From the NCBI GenBank assembly GCA_031291415.1, contig JARLJB010000142.1, positions 1 through 64,000 on the forward strand: a DNA stretch of 64,000 nt. Direction: 5' to 3'. Position 1 is the first letter of the stretch, and each line of letters starts with the position of its first letter. Below the pieces are notes generated by a model. The model ran no database searches, was not told the origin of the DNA, and was given only the letters and a program-made list of their open reading frames with translations. This stretch comes from Telmatospirillum sp. (lineage in GTDB: Bacteria > Pseudomonadota > Alphaproteobacteria > Rhodospirillales > Magnetospirillaceae). Positions 38,203-47,686 of this stretch are shown here, one piece after another. The translations under genes were made by a program, and so were the position numbers.

Positions 38203-38895
38203 TCAGGCATAGGCGGCGGGATCGGTCAATCCGGCCTCGGAAAATCCCTTGAGGCGCAACTTACAGGCGTCGCAATGCCCGCAGGCCAGACCGGCATCGG
38301 TCGGATCATAGCAGCTTGTGGTCAATCCATAGTCGACGCCCAACTTGCGGCCGGTCCGGATGATGTCGGCCTTCGACAGCCGGAGCAGCGGCGTATGAAT
38401 GGTCAGCCGCCGGCCATCGCCGACGGCCGCTTTGGTCGCCAGATTGGCCATTGTCTCGAAAGCCGCGATGAAGTCCGGACGGCAATCGGGATAACCCGAG
38501 TAGTCGATGGCGTTGACCCCGATGAAAATGTCCTGCGCCTGTTCCACTTCCGCCAAAGCCAATGCGAACGAGAGAAAGATCGTGTTGCGGGCCGGCACAT
38601 AGGTGACCGGAATCCCCTCGGCCATTGCCCCCTCGTCGCGGTCCTTCGGCACGGCGATATCGGCGGTCAACGCCGAACCGCCAAAGGCCCGCAGATCGAT
38701 ATCGACCACCATATGCCGCGCGGCGCCCAACGCCTTGGCGACCCGGGCGGCGGCGTCCAATTCATGCTGATGCCGCTGGCCGTAACGGAAAGACAGCGCC
38801 AGCGGCAGAAAACCCTGGTCACGGGCGATCGCCAGGCAGGTCGAGGAATCGAGGCCCCCCGAAAGGAGGATGACGGCTTTGGGCTGCTGAGACAT
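38203..38895 (-). CDS. queC: 7-cyano-7-deazaguanine synthase
   Basis: 230 aa from [22 protein letters not shown]; the SGGLDSS PP-loop is at residues 12-18. The C-terminal zinc site is [20 protein letters not shown] (four Cys). It converts 7-carboxy-7-deazaguanine to preQ0 using ATP and ammonia, in queuosine synthesis. The other preQ0 genes (queD, queE, folE) are not in this window. A TTG two codons upstream is open but less likely. Confidence 0.96.
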   Translation of the reverse strand: MSQQPKAVILLSGGLDSSTCLAIARDQGFLPLALSFRYGQRHQHELDAAARVAKALGAARHMVVDIDLRAFGGSALTADIAVPKDRDEGAMAEGIPVTYVPARNTIFLSFALALAEVEQAQDIFIGVNAIDYSGYPDCRPDFIAAFETMANLATKAAVGDGRRLTIHTPLLRLSKADIIRTGRKLGVDYGLTTSCYDPTDAGLACGHCDACKLRLKGFSEAGLTDPAAYA

Positions 38896-39011
38896 GAGCA
38901 AAAACTCGAAAAAAAGATGGATCGGATAACGCTTGGGGCCGGAAGACTAGAGATATCGGGATGGGCTGGAGTATTGACACAAACGAAAGAGTCTTTGTCT
39001 CCCCCACCCCA

Positions 39012-39075
39012 CCCCTCCCCACAAGGGGGAGGGAGCCTAAAGTTTTACTCCCCTCCCCTCGATGGGGAGGGGGGT
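39012..39075. repeat. two adjacent G/C-run hairpins between queC and hldE
   Basis: Hairpin 1 pairs CCCTCCCC with GGGGGAGGG around ACAA (about 39012-39033). Hairpin 2 pairs CCCCTCCCC with GGGGAGGGG around TCGAT (about 39048-39075). Such CCCTCCCC/GGGGAGGG pairs are widespread intergenic repeats in alphaproteobacteria. They lie just past the hldE stop and probably end its transcript. Confidence 0.7.
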
Positions 39076-39109
39076 GGAACGGCGAACCGTCCGGATTCTG
39101 CTCAATGCA

Positions 39110-40573
39110 CTATTGGGCCATCCGGGCGATCGTCGCCGTGGTGCTGTGACCGGGAGCCAATTCGGCAAGCACCACTTTGCCGCCCCAGCCCTGGACCAGG
39201 TCGGCACCGACCACCTGATCGACGGTGTAGTCGGCGCCCTTGACCAAAACATCCGGGTGCAGCGCGGCGATCAGTTCGCGCGGCGTGTCCTCCTCGAAGA
39301 TCACCACCAGATCGACGGCGGCCAAGGACGCCAGCACCGTGGCCCGCGACACCTCAGATTGTACCGGGCGGCTGTCCCCCTTCAATCTCTTGACCGATTG
39401 GTCGCTGTTCAGTCCGACCACCAGACGATCGCAATGGAGGCGCGCCTGATTGAGCAAAGAAATATGACCGGGATGCAGAAGATCGAAACAACCATTGGTG
39501 AAACCGACCTTCTGGCCTTTGTGCCGCCACCGCGCCACCTGATCGGCAGCGGTTTCGCGGGTCGCCACTTTCATATCGCCGGCATTGCGATCGGAATGAT
39601 GCAACGACGCCACCAGATCCGAAGCATAGACCACCGCCGTGCCCACCTTGCCGACGACGATTCCTGCCGCGACATTGGCCAGACGCGCCGCCAGTGCCAA
39701 AGGGGTTCCGGTGGCGATGGCCGCCGCCATGGCCGCGACGACCGTATCGCCGGCGCCGGACACGTCGAAAACCTCGCGAGCCTCGGCCGGCAAATGATGC
39801 ACCTCGCCGTCGCGGGTCACCAGGGTCATGCCATCCTGGCTCCGCGTCACCAGCACATTGCCGATGCCGCAGTCGTCGATCAGCCGCCGGGCGGCAGCGA
39901 CGATCGCCTCGTCGCCGTCCACCGGCAGGCTCGTCGCTTCCTGCAATTCCTTGCGATTCGGCGTGACCAGGGTGGCCCCGGCGTAGACCGAATAGTCGGC
40001 CCCCTTGGGATCGACCACCACGGAGCAACCGGCCGCCGTGGCCAGGTCGATCACCGTACGGACAATGGACTTGCTCAACACGCCTTTGCCATAATCGGAC
40101 AGGACGACGGCGCCGACCTTCGATATCAGCGCTGTCACCTTCGATACCAACGCCTCCTGGCTTGCCCCCGACAAAGCCACGGTGGTCTCGCGGTCGGCCC
40201 GCAGCAATTGCTGGCTGCCGGCAGAGAAGCGCGTCTTGATGGTGGTTTGCCGTCCGTCTTCGATGACCAGCGCCGGATCGACTTCGGAATGCAAGCCGAC
40301 AAGGCGCGTCACTTCGCGCCCGGCCATGTCGTCGCCGACCAGCGAAACGAAGTGCGTTACCGCGCCAAGCGCACCGAGGTTGCGCACGACATTGCCGGCA
40401 CCGCCCAGCATGGCCGTTTCCCGGCGGACCCGGAGCACCGGAATCGGCGCCTCCGGCGAGATGCGATCGACATCGCCATAGACAAACTGGTCCAGCATGA
40501 CGTCGCCGATGCAAAGGATTTGCGCCTGTTTGAAGGCACTGACACGGGTGGCAAGAACTGAATGGTCGGTCAT
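39110..40573 (-). CDS. hldE: bifunctional heptose 7-phosphate kinase / heptose 1-phosphate adenylyltransferase
   Basis: A 487-aa fusion. Residues about 1-320 are a PfkB-type sugar kinase ([38 protein letters not shown], and [20 protein letters not shown] with the catalytic Asp). Residues about 345-487 are a cytidylyltransferase-like domain ([23 protein letters not shown]). The two activities make ADP-heptose precursor for the LPS inner core, consistent with the GT9 heptosyltransferase-like gene at 22347. Confidence 0.97.
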   Translation of the reverse strand: MTDHSVLATRVSAFKQAQILCIGDVMLDQFVYGDVDRISPEAPIPVLRVRRETAMLGGAGNVVRNLGALGAVTHFVSLVGDDMAGREVTRLVGLHSEVDPALVIEDGRQTTIKTRFSAGSQQLLRADRETTVALSGASQEALVSKVTALISKVGAVVLSDYGKGVLSKSIVRTVIDLATAAGCSVVVDPKGADYSVYAGATLVTPNRKELQEATSLPVDGDEAIVAAARRLIDDCGIGNVLVTRSQDGMTLVTRDGEVHHLPAEAREVFDVSGAGDTVVAAMAAAIATGTPLALAARLANVAAGIVVGKVGTAVVYASDLVASLHHSDRNAGDMKVATRETAADQVARWRHKGQKVGFTNGCFDLLHPGHISLLNQARLHCDRLVVGLNSDQSVKRLKGDSRPVQSEVSRATVLASLAAVDLVVIFEEDTPRELIAALHPDVLVKGADYTVDQVVGADLVQGWGGKVVLAELAPGHSTTATIARMAQ

Positions 40574-40608
40574 GTCTCTCGATTCCGACTGAAACGATTG
40601 GGGTTGTT

Positions 40609-40830
40609 AAGGACCTGCCGCGAAATAATCGCTCCAGGTCCTTTGGTTTCATACGACGCCTCTGCTCCGCTTCCGGCGGGCTCAGACGCCGCTCGGGCTC
40701 AAGGACCTGGCGCGAAATAGTCGCCCCAGGTCCTTTGGTTGCATACGACGCCTCCGCTCCGCTTCCGGCGGGCTCAGACGCCGCTCGGGCTTAAGGGCGT
40801 GGACCGGTAATTTCGCCCCACGCCCTATCG
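40609..40830. repeat. 92-bp tandem repeat array with a hairpin per unit (2.4 units)
   Basis: Unit 1 (40609-40700) and unit 2 (40701-40792) are nearly identical. Each starts with a stem AAGGACCTG ... CAGGTCCTT, followed by a shared CATACGACGCCT ... GACGCCGCTCGGGCT tail. A partial third unit (40793-40830) keeps only the stem, as the changed but still pairing AGGGCGTGG ... CCCACGCCCT. It fills the gap between the hldE start and the phosphatase stop. Confidence 0.85.
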
Positions 40831-40883
40831 CAATGACGATCCGGTTGCAAGAGGAATGGCAGAGAGACAGAGGGAGACAGGCT

Positions 40884-41633
40884 TCAGGTTGACAGGAAAC
40901 GCCGCTCCGCCCCCTCCAGCACCAGTGCGGTCAGACGTCCGGTATAGCAGGCGCCGGTATCGATACCGATGCGGTTTCCGCGCACGTCGGGAACGGAAAC
41001 GATACTGTGGCCATGAACGACCATTTTCCCATGGTCATAGGACGAATACAGAAAAGGATCACGGATCCACAGCAAGTCGGCCGGATTCTGCTCGTCGAGA
41101 ATGAGACCGGGACGCAGGCCGGCATGAACGAACAGATAGTCGCCCTCGACATGCCACAGCGGGAGAGACCGCAAGAAATGCCGATGCGTCGAGGGCATCG
41201 TGTGTTTCATCAAGGTCTGGAGCGCCCGCAGGTCGCCGGGGCGGCAGGCGTTTGTGCCGGCATAGCTTTCAACCGTCGACCACCCCCCATTGGCCAACCA
41301 GAGCGGGCCGCACGACGAGTCCTCGAGAAAATCAAGCAGAGCATCTTCATGGTTGCCGCAAAGACATAACCAGCGAATCCCGTGGGCGGCACGCGGAGGA
41401 CCGGCCAGCAGCATCTCGACCACTGCCGAACCGTTCGCCCCACGATCGAGATAGTCGCCCAGGAAGACCAGGAGATGGCGCGACGCCTGCGATGTCCCGA
41501 TATCTTCATCGATCATTGCGAGCAGGCGGCGCAATAGATCGTCCCGGCCGTGGATGTCACCGATGGCATAGATCCGCACCCCATCGGGGGTCCGCGCCGG
41601 AAGTGCCGTTCGATGATACGAAAATTCGCTCAT
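40884..41633 (-). CDS. serine/threonine phosphatase-type metallophosphoesterase
   Basis: A 249-aa protein with the PPP-family metal motifs in order: IGDIHGR (about 24-30), GDYLDRG (59-65), GNHED (93-97), VHAG (about 167) and VHGHS (about 205). This resembles bacterial PrpA/ApaH-like protein phosphatases of the cytoplasm. It is divergent from the two degenerate GGDEF-EAL genes with only 101 bp between starts, so shared regulation is possible. Its protein target is unknown. Confidence 0.88.
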   Translation of the reverse strand: MSEFSYHRTALPARTPDGVRIYAIGDIHGRDDLLRRLLAMIDEDIGTSQASRHLLVFLGDYLDRGANGSAVVEMLLAGPPRAAHGIRWLCLCGNHEDALLDFLEDSSCGPLWLANGGWSTVESYAGTNACRPGDLRALQTLMKHTMPSTHRHFLRSLPLWHVEGDYLFVHAGLRPGLILDEQNPADLLWIRDPFLYSSYDHGKMVVHGHSIVSVPDVRGNRIGIDTGACYTGRLTALVLEGAERRFLST

Positions 41634-41734
41634 TTCTCCTCTGGTTGAGCCAAATGTGCGATGCTATCTCTAGATCGGGTTGATGTTTGACCGATGCAAG
41701 TCGTCTGCCGACAGTTGGGGTGAAAGGCGTACTG

Positions 41735-43102
41735 ATGAATATTCCGGTTCCGGGAGGAGACGGACCCGAGGTCGTCACCCAGGAAAGTCTGATGTTGGGA
41801 GCGGCGGAACGAATCAGCCGCATCCGCGACGGCCGGATGGCTGTTCACATCCATCTTTCCCGACTGCGTCCTCAGAATCGCCAGGAAGGTCATGTTCGCA
41901 TCGCGCTCCGCATGCTGGAACCGGTCGTCAACGCCTACCGCGGCCAAATGTTTCTGCTCGGAACGACGGATATCGTCTTCACTCTGAAGGATCCGGCGGT
42001 TACCGACGTCGAGAACATGATCTACAAACTCCGCGCGTTGTTCTCCAAGGACCCGCTGACCTTCAACGACACCGGCGATGGACGCGACAATTTTTGTACA
42101 TGGTACGACCTGCAGAACGGCGACGACTACCAGGACTTCCTTGTCATGGCGCGCGATGCCACCGCCGAGGCGCGCCGGCGGACCCGCGAAAAGACCGCCA
42201 CGAAATCGACGCCGCGCTCGATCGACGCCAAGGCTCTGGCCGAGGTTCTCCACCGCTTGGCCGACATCGACGTCGCGCAATTGATCCGCCGCCAATCGTC
42301 GATCGTCATTACCAAAGAATCCAAGGCCGTCGTGCTGTTTCAGGAATTCTTCTTCGGCATGGCGGACTTGCAGAGAGCCATGACCCCCGAAGCCAATCTG
42401 ATGGGGAACCGCTGGTTGTTCCAGCATTTGAGCCAAACCCTCGACCGCCGTTTGCTTGCAGCCTTGGTGACAACCCCACTGGTCCATCCACCGAAGGCCT
42501 ACAGCCTCAACCTCAACCTCAGTACGGTAAACAGCCGCGCCTTCGATGATTTCGAAGCCAGGATGGCGCGGCGAGCCCACATATTCGTCGAGTTGCAGGT
42601 TCTTGACATCCTGGCCGATAGTCGAGGGTTCTATAGCGCCTGCGCGCGGCTGCGCGAGCGGGGACATACCGTGGTCATCGATGGCCTGTCGGAATGGACG
42701 ATGCAGTTCATGGACGTCGGGCAGTTCGAGGCCGACCTGTACAAAGTCACCTGGAGCCCCGACCTCTCGGAAGGGGAGCACCGCGATGCCATGGCCGTCG
42801 CCATCGCATCAATCGGCCGCGACAGGATGCTGTTGGCCCGCTGCGATTCGGAAGCGGCGATCAACTGGGGCCTGAACCGCGGCATCGAGCGGTTCCAAGG
42901 ACGTTATGTCGATACCATGCTGGCTGCCTACACCATGCAGATGTGCGACAAGGCAAGCGCCTGCACGCTCGGGCAATGTACGACCCGCCATGCGGCCATC
43001 ACCGGCCGACGGCGTGAGGAGTGCGGCAACAATGACATGCTCGACTCGTCGCCGATAATGGTCGCGCCAAAAGTCCGCAATCGCCAGGGAGACCCGTCGT
43101 GA
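41735..43102 (+). CDS. degenerate GGDEF-EAL protein, first of a tandem pair
   Basis: 455 aa from MNIPVPGGDG, with AAAGG upstream. Residues about 30-120 look like a GGDEF fold whose active-site loop is LGTTDIVF (75-82) instead of GGDEF. Residues about 195-425 resemble an EAL barrel: QEF at 203-205 replaces EAL, SLNLNLS (257-263) keeps the Asn, ELQVLDIL stands for LExTE, IDGLSEW (315-321) replaces DDFGTGYS, LYKVTW keeps a Lys, and RFQGRYVD matches the barrel end. Cyclic-di-GMP turnover is therefore unlikely; binding or a protein-interaction role is more plausible. It overlaps the next gene by GTGA. Confidence 0.7.
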   Translation: MNIPVPGGDGPEVVTQESLMLGAAERISRIRDGRMAVHIHLSRLRPQNRQEGHVRIALRMLEPVVNAYRGQMFLLGTTDIVFTLKDPAVTDVENMIYKLRALFSKDPLTFNDTGDGRDNFCTWYDLQNGDDYQDFLVMARDATAEARRRTREKTATKSTPRSIDAKALAEVLHRLADIDVAQLIRRQSSIVITKESKAVVLFQEFFFGMADLQRAMTPEANLMGNRWLFQHLSQTLDRRLLAALVTTPLVHPPKAYSLNLNLSTVNSRAFDDFEARMARRAHIFVELQVLDILADSRGFYSACARLRERGHTVVIDGLSEWTMQFMDVGQFEADLYKVTWSPDLSEGEHRDAMAVAIASIGRDRMLLARCDSEAAINWGLNRGIERFQGRYVDTMLAAYTMQMCDKASACTLGQCTTRHAAITGRRREECGNNDMLDSSPIMVAPKVRNRQGDPS

Positions 43103-44388
43103 CCCTGCCCTATGACCGCCCGGTGAGCGAACGGCAAAAGGAAATCGCGCAGTATCTGCCGGCGGGCGAGACGCTGTTGCTCGAATATCTCCACAAATTG
43201 GAGCGCCATCGCCAGGGCCGGCGCGCCGTTCTCGTACGACTGTCGAGCCTGCTGCCGATCAATCGTCGGGACCAGCATATCCGGATCGCCGTCGCCACCT
43301 TCGACCCGCTGATCAAGCAGCTCAAAGGCCAGATCTTTGCGCTGAACAACGCCGATCTGATCTTTGTCTTCAAAGAAATGGCTCTGCATGACGTGGAAGG
43401 GGTCATCGTCAAGCTGCGCTTCATGTTCAGCGATGACCCGGCGATGGTCGATGAAGGCGTCGGCAACAAGCCGGGATTCTTCGAGTGGTTCCTTCTCGAA
43501 CGCGACTATGACAGCCTGTTACACATGGCCCAACGGTTGGCCAGCGACGAGGATCAGCGGCGCACCCAGGAATCCGCCAAACCGGCCGTCGGTCAGACCG
43601 TACGCCGCCAGCCAACCCGGGGTGACGCCCTGACGGCGGAGATGCTGGGAAAACTGGAAGACGCGCTGAGCCGCGCCGACCTCGCCAATATGTTAAGACG
43701 CCAAGCGGTCTGCGCCATCATCGGCCAGACGGAACCGCAACCGGTCTTCTACGAACTTTTCATTTCCATCGCCGACCTGCGCGAGACCCTGCTGCCCAAC
43801 GTCAACTTAGCCTCCAGCCCATGGCTTTTCCAACAGTTGACCGAAACCTTGGACCGCCGCGTACTTTCGCTGCTCAACAAACACGACGACCGGACGGTGG
43901 CCGGCGACATCAGTATCAATCTTAATATCCAGACTCTGCTGTCCCCCGATTTTCTGGTCTTCGACGACAATATCAAGACCAGTATGCGCGGGACCCAGGT
44001 GCTCGAACTGCAGAAGGTCGACATTTTCGCCGACCTTGGATCCTTCCTGTTCGCCAGGGATTTTGCCCACGACCGCGGCTACCGTATCTGTATCGATGGG
44101 GTGAACATGGAATCCCTGCCTTTCGTCGATCGGACGCGACTCGGCATCGATCTCGTCAAGATCGTCTGGGACCCGGCGATGACCGCCGGCACGCTGCCCA
44201 ATGGCGCGCCGATCGAGGACTACATCCACCGTTGTGGTCCGTCGCGCTCCATTCTCTGCCGTTGCGACGGACAGGAAGCCATCGATTTTGGACAGTCGGT
44301 CGGGATCACCCTGTTCCAGGGACGCCATGTCGAGGGGCTTCTCGCCACCAGCCAAAAACAACGCGGCCTGTTCTCGGGCCGCCGCTAA
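43099..44388 (+). CDS. degenerate GGDEF-EAL protein, second of a tandem pair
   Basis: 429 aa, GTG start overlapping the upstream stop. It is a clear paralog of the previous protein, with the same architecture: ALNNADLIF (81-89) in place of the GGDEF loop, YELFISIADL at the EAL site, ISINLNIQTLLS, LELQKVDIF, CIDGVNMESLPF in place of DDFGTGYS, DLVKIVWD, and FQGRHVEGLL at the end. It retains a little more of the EAL motif than its neighbour. Translational coupling suggests the two act together, perhaps as a heterodimer (inference). Confidence 0.7.
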   Translation: MTLPYDRPVSERQKEIAQYLPAGETLLLEYLHKLERHRQGRRAVLVRLSSLLPINRRDQHIRIAVATFDPLIKQLKGQIFALNNADLIFVFKEMALHDVEGVIVKLRFMFSDDPAMVDEGVGNKPGFFEWFLLERDYDSLLHMAQRLASDEDQRRTQESAKPAVGQTVRRQPTRGDALTAEMLGKLEDALSRADLANMLRRQAVCAIIGQTEPQPVFYELFISIADLRETLLPNVNLASSPWLFQQLTETLDRRVLSLLNKHDDRTVAGDISINLNIQTLLSPDFLVFDDNIKTSMRGTQVLELQKVDIFADLGSFLFARDFAHDRGYRICIDGVNMESLPFVDRTRLGIDLVKIVWDPAMTAGTLPNGAPIEDYIHRCGPSRSILCRCDGQEAIDFGQSVGITLFQGRHVEGLLATSQKQRGLFSGRR

Positions 44389-44411
44389 AACGGCTTAAGC
44401 GCCAGGTTTGA

Positions 44412-44429
44412 CGAAACGGCACCGTTTCG
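44412..44429. terminator. short hairpin between the EAL pair and the ABC-2 operon
   Basis: CGAAACGG-ca-CCGTTTCG, perfect 8-bp arms, 24 bp past the upstream stop. No T-run follows. It may be a terminator or an operator for the following operon. Confidence 0.4.
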
Positions 44430-44473
44430 ACAGACTCTGGTGATCCAGGCCGCTCCGGGCCATATTCGAACGC

Positions 44474-45226
44474 ATGACACCCGCAGCCATCGAAGTCGAG
44501 CATCTGACCAAGCGCTACAACGATGTCGTTGCCGTCAACGATATCGGTTTTTGCGTCCGCAAAGGTGGAACCACGGCGCTGCTCGGCGGCAATGGGGCCG
44601 GCAAGACCACCACACTGTCGATGCTTTTAGGCATCTTGCTGCCAAGCTCGGGGCGGATCACGATGCTGGGAGAAAACATGCTCACCCATCGGCATCGTGT
44701 TCTGCCGCGGGTCAATTTTTCCTCCCCTTATGTCGATCTCCCCCACCGCTTGACCGTCCGGGAAAATCTCACGGTCTACGCGCACCTCTATGGGGTTGCC
44801 GGCGTGCGGGGGCGGATCGCCACCCTGGCCCGCCAGTTCGACCTCGAAGACCTGCTTTCCAGGCCGGCCGGGAAATTGTCGGCCGGTCAGAAGACGCGGG
44901 TTGCCCTGGCCAAGGCTCTCCTCAACGAGCCGGAGCTGCTGCTGCTCGACGAGCCGACCGCCTCGCTCGACCCTGATACCGCCGATTGGGTCCGCGGCAT
45001 GTTCCGCGACTACCAACGACAGACCGGAGCAACCCTGCTGCTCGCCTCTCACAACATGAGCGAAGTCGAACGGCTGTGCGACGACGTTCTGGTGATGAAG
45101 AACGGCGGAATCGTCGACGCCGGCTCGCCACAAACGCTGCTCGCCCGCTACGGCCGCGACACTCTCGAAGAGGTCTTTCTCGACATCGCCCGTGATCGGC
45201 GCGATGGCGGAACGGTTCGCCGATGA
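44474..45226 (+). CDS. ABC-2 type transporter ATP-binding protein
   Basis: A 250-aa ATPase with Walker A LLGGNGAGKTTT (about 36-47), signature LSAGQKTRVALAKALL, and Walker B ELLLLDEPTASLDP. The Q-loop is atypical (INF/VNFSSPYVDLP). It drives the permease encoded by the next gene, with which it overlaps by ATGA. Such two-gene systems export drugs, lipids or polysaccharides; the substrate here is unknown. Cobalamin-assembly genes follow in the same operon. Confidence 0.93.
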   Translation: MTPAAIEVEHLTKRYNDVVAVNDIGFCVRKGGTTALLGGNGAGKTTTLSMLLGILLPSSGRITMLGENMLTHRHRVLPRVNFSSPYVDLPHRLTVRENLTVYAHLYGVAGVRGRIATLARQFDLEDLLSRPAGKLSAGQKTRVALAKALLNEPELLLLDEPTASLDPDTADWVRGMFRDYQRQTGATLLLASHNMSEVERLCDDVLVMKNGGIVDAGSPQTLLARYGRDTLEEVFLDIARDRRDGGTVRR

Positions 45227-46050
45227 CCGGCCGGACACCCTCGCGGAACGCACCGCTTTTTTCCTGGCGGCGGGTCTATGCCATCGTGCTGCGCCATGTC
45301 TATCTGATGCGCGGGTCTTGGACCCGGCTGGCCGAAACCATCTATTGGCCGCTGATCAACGTGGTCGTCTGGGGATTCATCACTCAATTCATGGCCGGCC
45401 ACAGCGATTGGGTCAGCCGCGCTGCGGGCGTCTTTCTCGGCGCCATCATGCTGTGGGACGTGATGTTTCGCAGCAACCTTGGTGTTGCGCTCTCATTTCT
45501 CGAAGAAATGTGGTCACGCAATCTCGGCCATCTGTCGGTGAGCCCGCTTCGCCCGCTGGAACTGGTCACCGCCATGCTGCTGATGAGCCTGATCCGCCTG
45601 CTGGTCGGCATGCTGCCGGTGGCGCTGTTGACGATTCCGCTCTATCACTATTCGATCTTCACCCTCGGTCTGCCCCTGCTTGCCTTCTTCATCAATCTCA
45701 TGGTCTCGGGCTGGGCGGTCGGCCTGGCGGTTTCGGCGATGGTGCTCCGCTATGGTTTGGGCGCCGAAAGTCTGGCTTGGGTGCTCATTTTTGCGGTGGC
45801 TCCTCTCTGCGGCATATATTATCCAGTCAGCGTGCTGCCCGACTGGCTGCAAACCATCGCATGGTGGCTGCCGGCCTCGCACGTGTTCGAAGGCATGCGC
45901 TCGGTGATGTTTGACCAGGGGTTTCCCTTGGCCGAACTGGTCGCTGCGGCTGTACTCAATTTGCTGTATCTGACGGGAGCTGTTCTGTTGTTCCTGCGTA
46001 TCTATCATGTCGCCCGCGTCAAGGGCCTGTTCCTGGGAATGGGCGAATGA
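45223..46050 (+). CDS. ABC-2 type transporter permease
   Basis: A 275-aa integral membrane protein with about six hydrophobic segments. The ABC2_membrane pattern is visible in the short cytoplasmic N-terminus, the LIRLLVGMLPVALLTIPLYH segment and the FAVAPLCGIYYPVSVLPDWLQTIAWWLPASHVFEGMR motif, typical of the family's NodJ/YadH-like branch. It overlaps the upstream ATPase gene and possibly the cobS start. Substrate unknown. Confidence 0.9.
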   Translation: MTGRTPSRNAPLFSWRRVYAIVLRHVYLMRGSWTRLAETIYWPLINVVVWGFITQFMAGHSDWVSRAAGVFLGAIMLWDVMFRSNLGVALSFLEEMWSRNLGHLSVSPLRPLELVTAMLLMSLIRLLVGMLPVALLTIPLYHYSIFTLGLPLLAFFINLMVSGWAVGLAVSAMVLRYGLGAESLAWVLIFAVAPLCGIYYPVSVLPDWLQTIAWWLPASHVFEGMRSVMFDQGFPLAELVAAAVLNLLYLTGAVLLFLRIYHVARVKGLFLGMGE

Positions 46051-46142
46051 CACTGCTGACGCGAATAACCGGCCCCTGCCGCTCACGCTGCCGTTGGCCC
46101 AGTCCCCTTTGTCGCAAGCCGAACTGCCCCTTGAAGGCGGAA

Positions 46143-46943
46143 ATGACCGAGGCCGGCGGCGGCGGCATCTCCGTCGACACGGGACACTCCGGACGGCTTT
46201 CCTTCTTCGACGGCCTTCGGCTGGCGATCGGCTGTCTGACACGCCTGCCGATTGCCGTTCCCTCGTTATCGGCCGGTGGTTCGCTGGCCGGCGCCATGCA
46301 TTTGTTCCCCCTGGTCGGCGTGCTGGTCGGCGCCATCGGCTCGGCCGTCTACGGTCTGGCGGCCATCGGCCTGCCACCCGCCCTGGCGGCTCTGTTGGCC
46401 GTCGCCGCGACGGCCCTCGCAACTGGTGCCATGCACGAAGACGGTTTGTCCGATGTCGCCGACGGCTTCGGTGGTGGTGCCGACCGCGACCGTAAGCTGG
46501 CGATCATGAAGGACAGCCGACTGGGCAGCTATGGCGCTCTTGCACTGGTTCTCGGTCTCTCTCTTAGGGTCGGCGCATTGGCGAGCCTGGGCGCGCCGGC
46601 CGCTGTCGCCGGTGCCTTGATCGCCAGCCACGCCCTGGGCCGGGCCGCCATTCCTCTTGTCATGCAAGGATTGATGCCTGTTCGTACGGGCGGCCTGGGC
46701 GCCACCGCCGGACAACCGTCGCCGAGCACGGCCGGCATTGCCGCGACTCTCGCCCTGATCATCGTCGCCATGGTCTTGCCGGCCGGCGCCGCCTTTGCCG
46801 CCGCGCTGGCCGCCACCGCGGCGACCTTCGTCCTGGGCGCCGTGGCCTGGCGGCAAATCGGCGGCCAGACGGGCGATGTGCTGGGGGCCGTCGAACAGGT
46901 TTCGGAGATCGCCGCATTGCTGGCGATCGTCGCTTTGCAATGA
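46143..46943 (+). CDS. cobS: adenosylcobinamide-GDP ribazoletransferase (cobalamin synthase)
   Basis: 266 aa from MTEAGGGGISVDTG, with AAGGCGG just upstream. An ATG at 46047, overlapping the permease stop, would add 32 atypical Cys/Arg/Pro-rich residues. The signature MHEDGLSDVADGFGGGADRDRKLAIMKDSRLGSYG is diagnostic. The protein is very hydrophobic with several membrane segments. It joins adenosylcobinamide-GDP with alpha-ribazole to form cobalamin. Also called cobV in the Pseudomonas scheme; not to be confused with cobaltochelatase CobS at 57768. Confidence 0.93.
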   Translation: MTEAGGGGISVDTGHSGRLSFFDGLRLAIGCLTRLPIAVPSLSAGGSLAGAMHLFPLVGVLVGAIGSAVYGLAAIGLPPALAALLAVAATALATGAMHEDGLSDVADGFGGGADRDRKLAIMKDSRLGSYGALALVLGLSLRVGALASLGAPAAVAGALIASHALGRAAIPLVMQGLMPVRTGGLGATAGQPSPSTAGIAATLALIIVAMVLPAGAAFAAALAATAATFVLGAVAWRQIGGQTGDVLGAVEQVSEIAALLAIVALQ

Positions 46944-46953
46944 GGATGCCGTC

Positions 46954-47565
46954 ATGATCAATCCCGCCAAATGTCGCTGGTGGTGGTTGCGCCATGCTCC
47001 GGTTCCCGATCCGGAAGGCCGGATTTCCGGCCGCCTGGATTTGGCCTGCGACACCTCGGACAACGAATGGTTCGCCGTTCTGGCCAATCGTCTGCCACGC
47101 AATGCCGTTCTTGTGGAAAGCGGCCTGATCCGCTGTGCTCAAACCACTGGCGCCCTGGAAGGCGCCGGCCTGCCGTTGCCGCCAGCCCAGATCGAAGCCG
47201 ATTTGGCCGAGCAGGATTTTGGCCGGTGGCAGGGCAAGACCTGGGGGGTGCTGGCCGCCATCCAGGATCCCGATCTACCGGCCTTCTGGCAGAATCCGGC
47301 CACAGCGACGCCGCCCGGCGGCGAAAGCTTTGCCACCGTCGTCGAACGCGTCCGGGCCGTCGTCGAACGATTGTCGAGTGACTTTTCCGGCCGCGACATC
47401 GTGGCCGTCGCCCACGCCGGAACCATTCGTGCGGCGCTGGCCGTCGCTCTCGACATTCCGCCGGAATCCGCCCTGTCCTTCGTCGTCGAACCGCTGTCGC
47501 TGACCCGGATCGACGCCATGGACGCCGGGTGGCGGGTCGTCGGCGTGAACTGGCTGCCGACATGA
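46954..47565 (+). CDS. histidine phosphatase family protein, candidate alpha-ribazole phosphatase
   Basis: 203 aa from [23 protein letters not shown]. The LRHA phosphohistidine motif is near residue 13, [13 protein letters not shown] holds the second Arg, and the distal [13 protein letters not shown] gives the second His. It starts 10 bp after cobS. That neighbour makes CobC-like alpha-ribazole-5-phosphate phosphatase the best guess, but the fold covers many phosphatases. Confidence 0.8.
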   Translation: MINPAKCRWWWLRHAPVPDPEGRISGRLDLACDTSDNEWFAVLANRLPRNAVLVESGLIRCAQTTGALEGAGLPLPPAQIEADLAEQDFGRWQGKTWGVLAAIQDPDLPAFWQNPATATPPGGESFATVVERVRAVVERLSSDFSGRDIVAVAHAGTIRAALAVALDIPPESALSFVVEPLSLTRIDAMDAGWRVVGVNWLPT

Positions 47566-47686
47566 GGCGACGCCTCGGGAAGCGCCTCCACCGGCGACTG
47601 GCCGACAGCCTTTCCGACGTTTTCCGCTCATCACATGTCGTGCTTGGGCTTCCCCCCTCGGCCATGCTGTGCTAAAAGCCCCAACC

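Noticed and set aside
40609..40830. Possible CRISPR array
   Set aside because: Repeats are 92 bp, directly adjacent, with no unique spacers; it is a tandem repeat.
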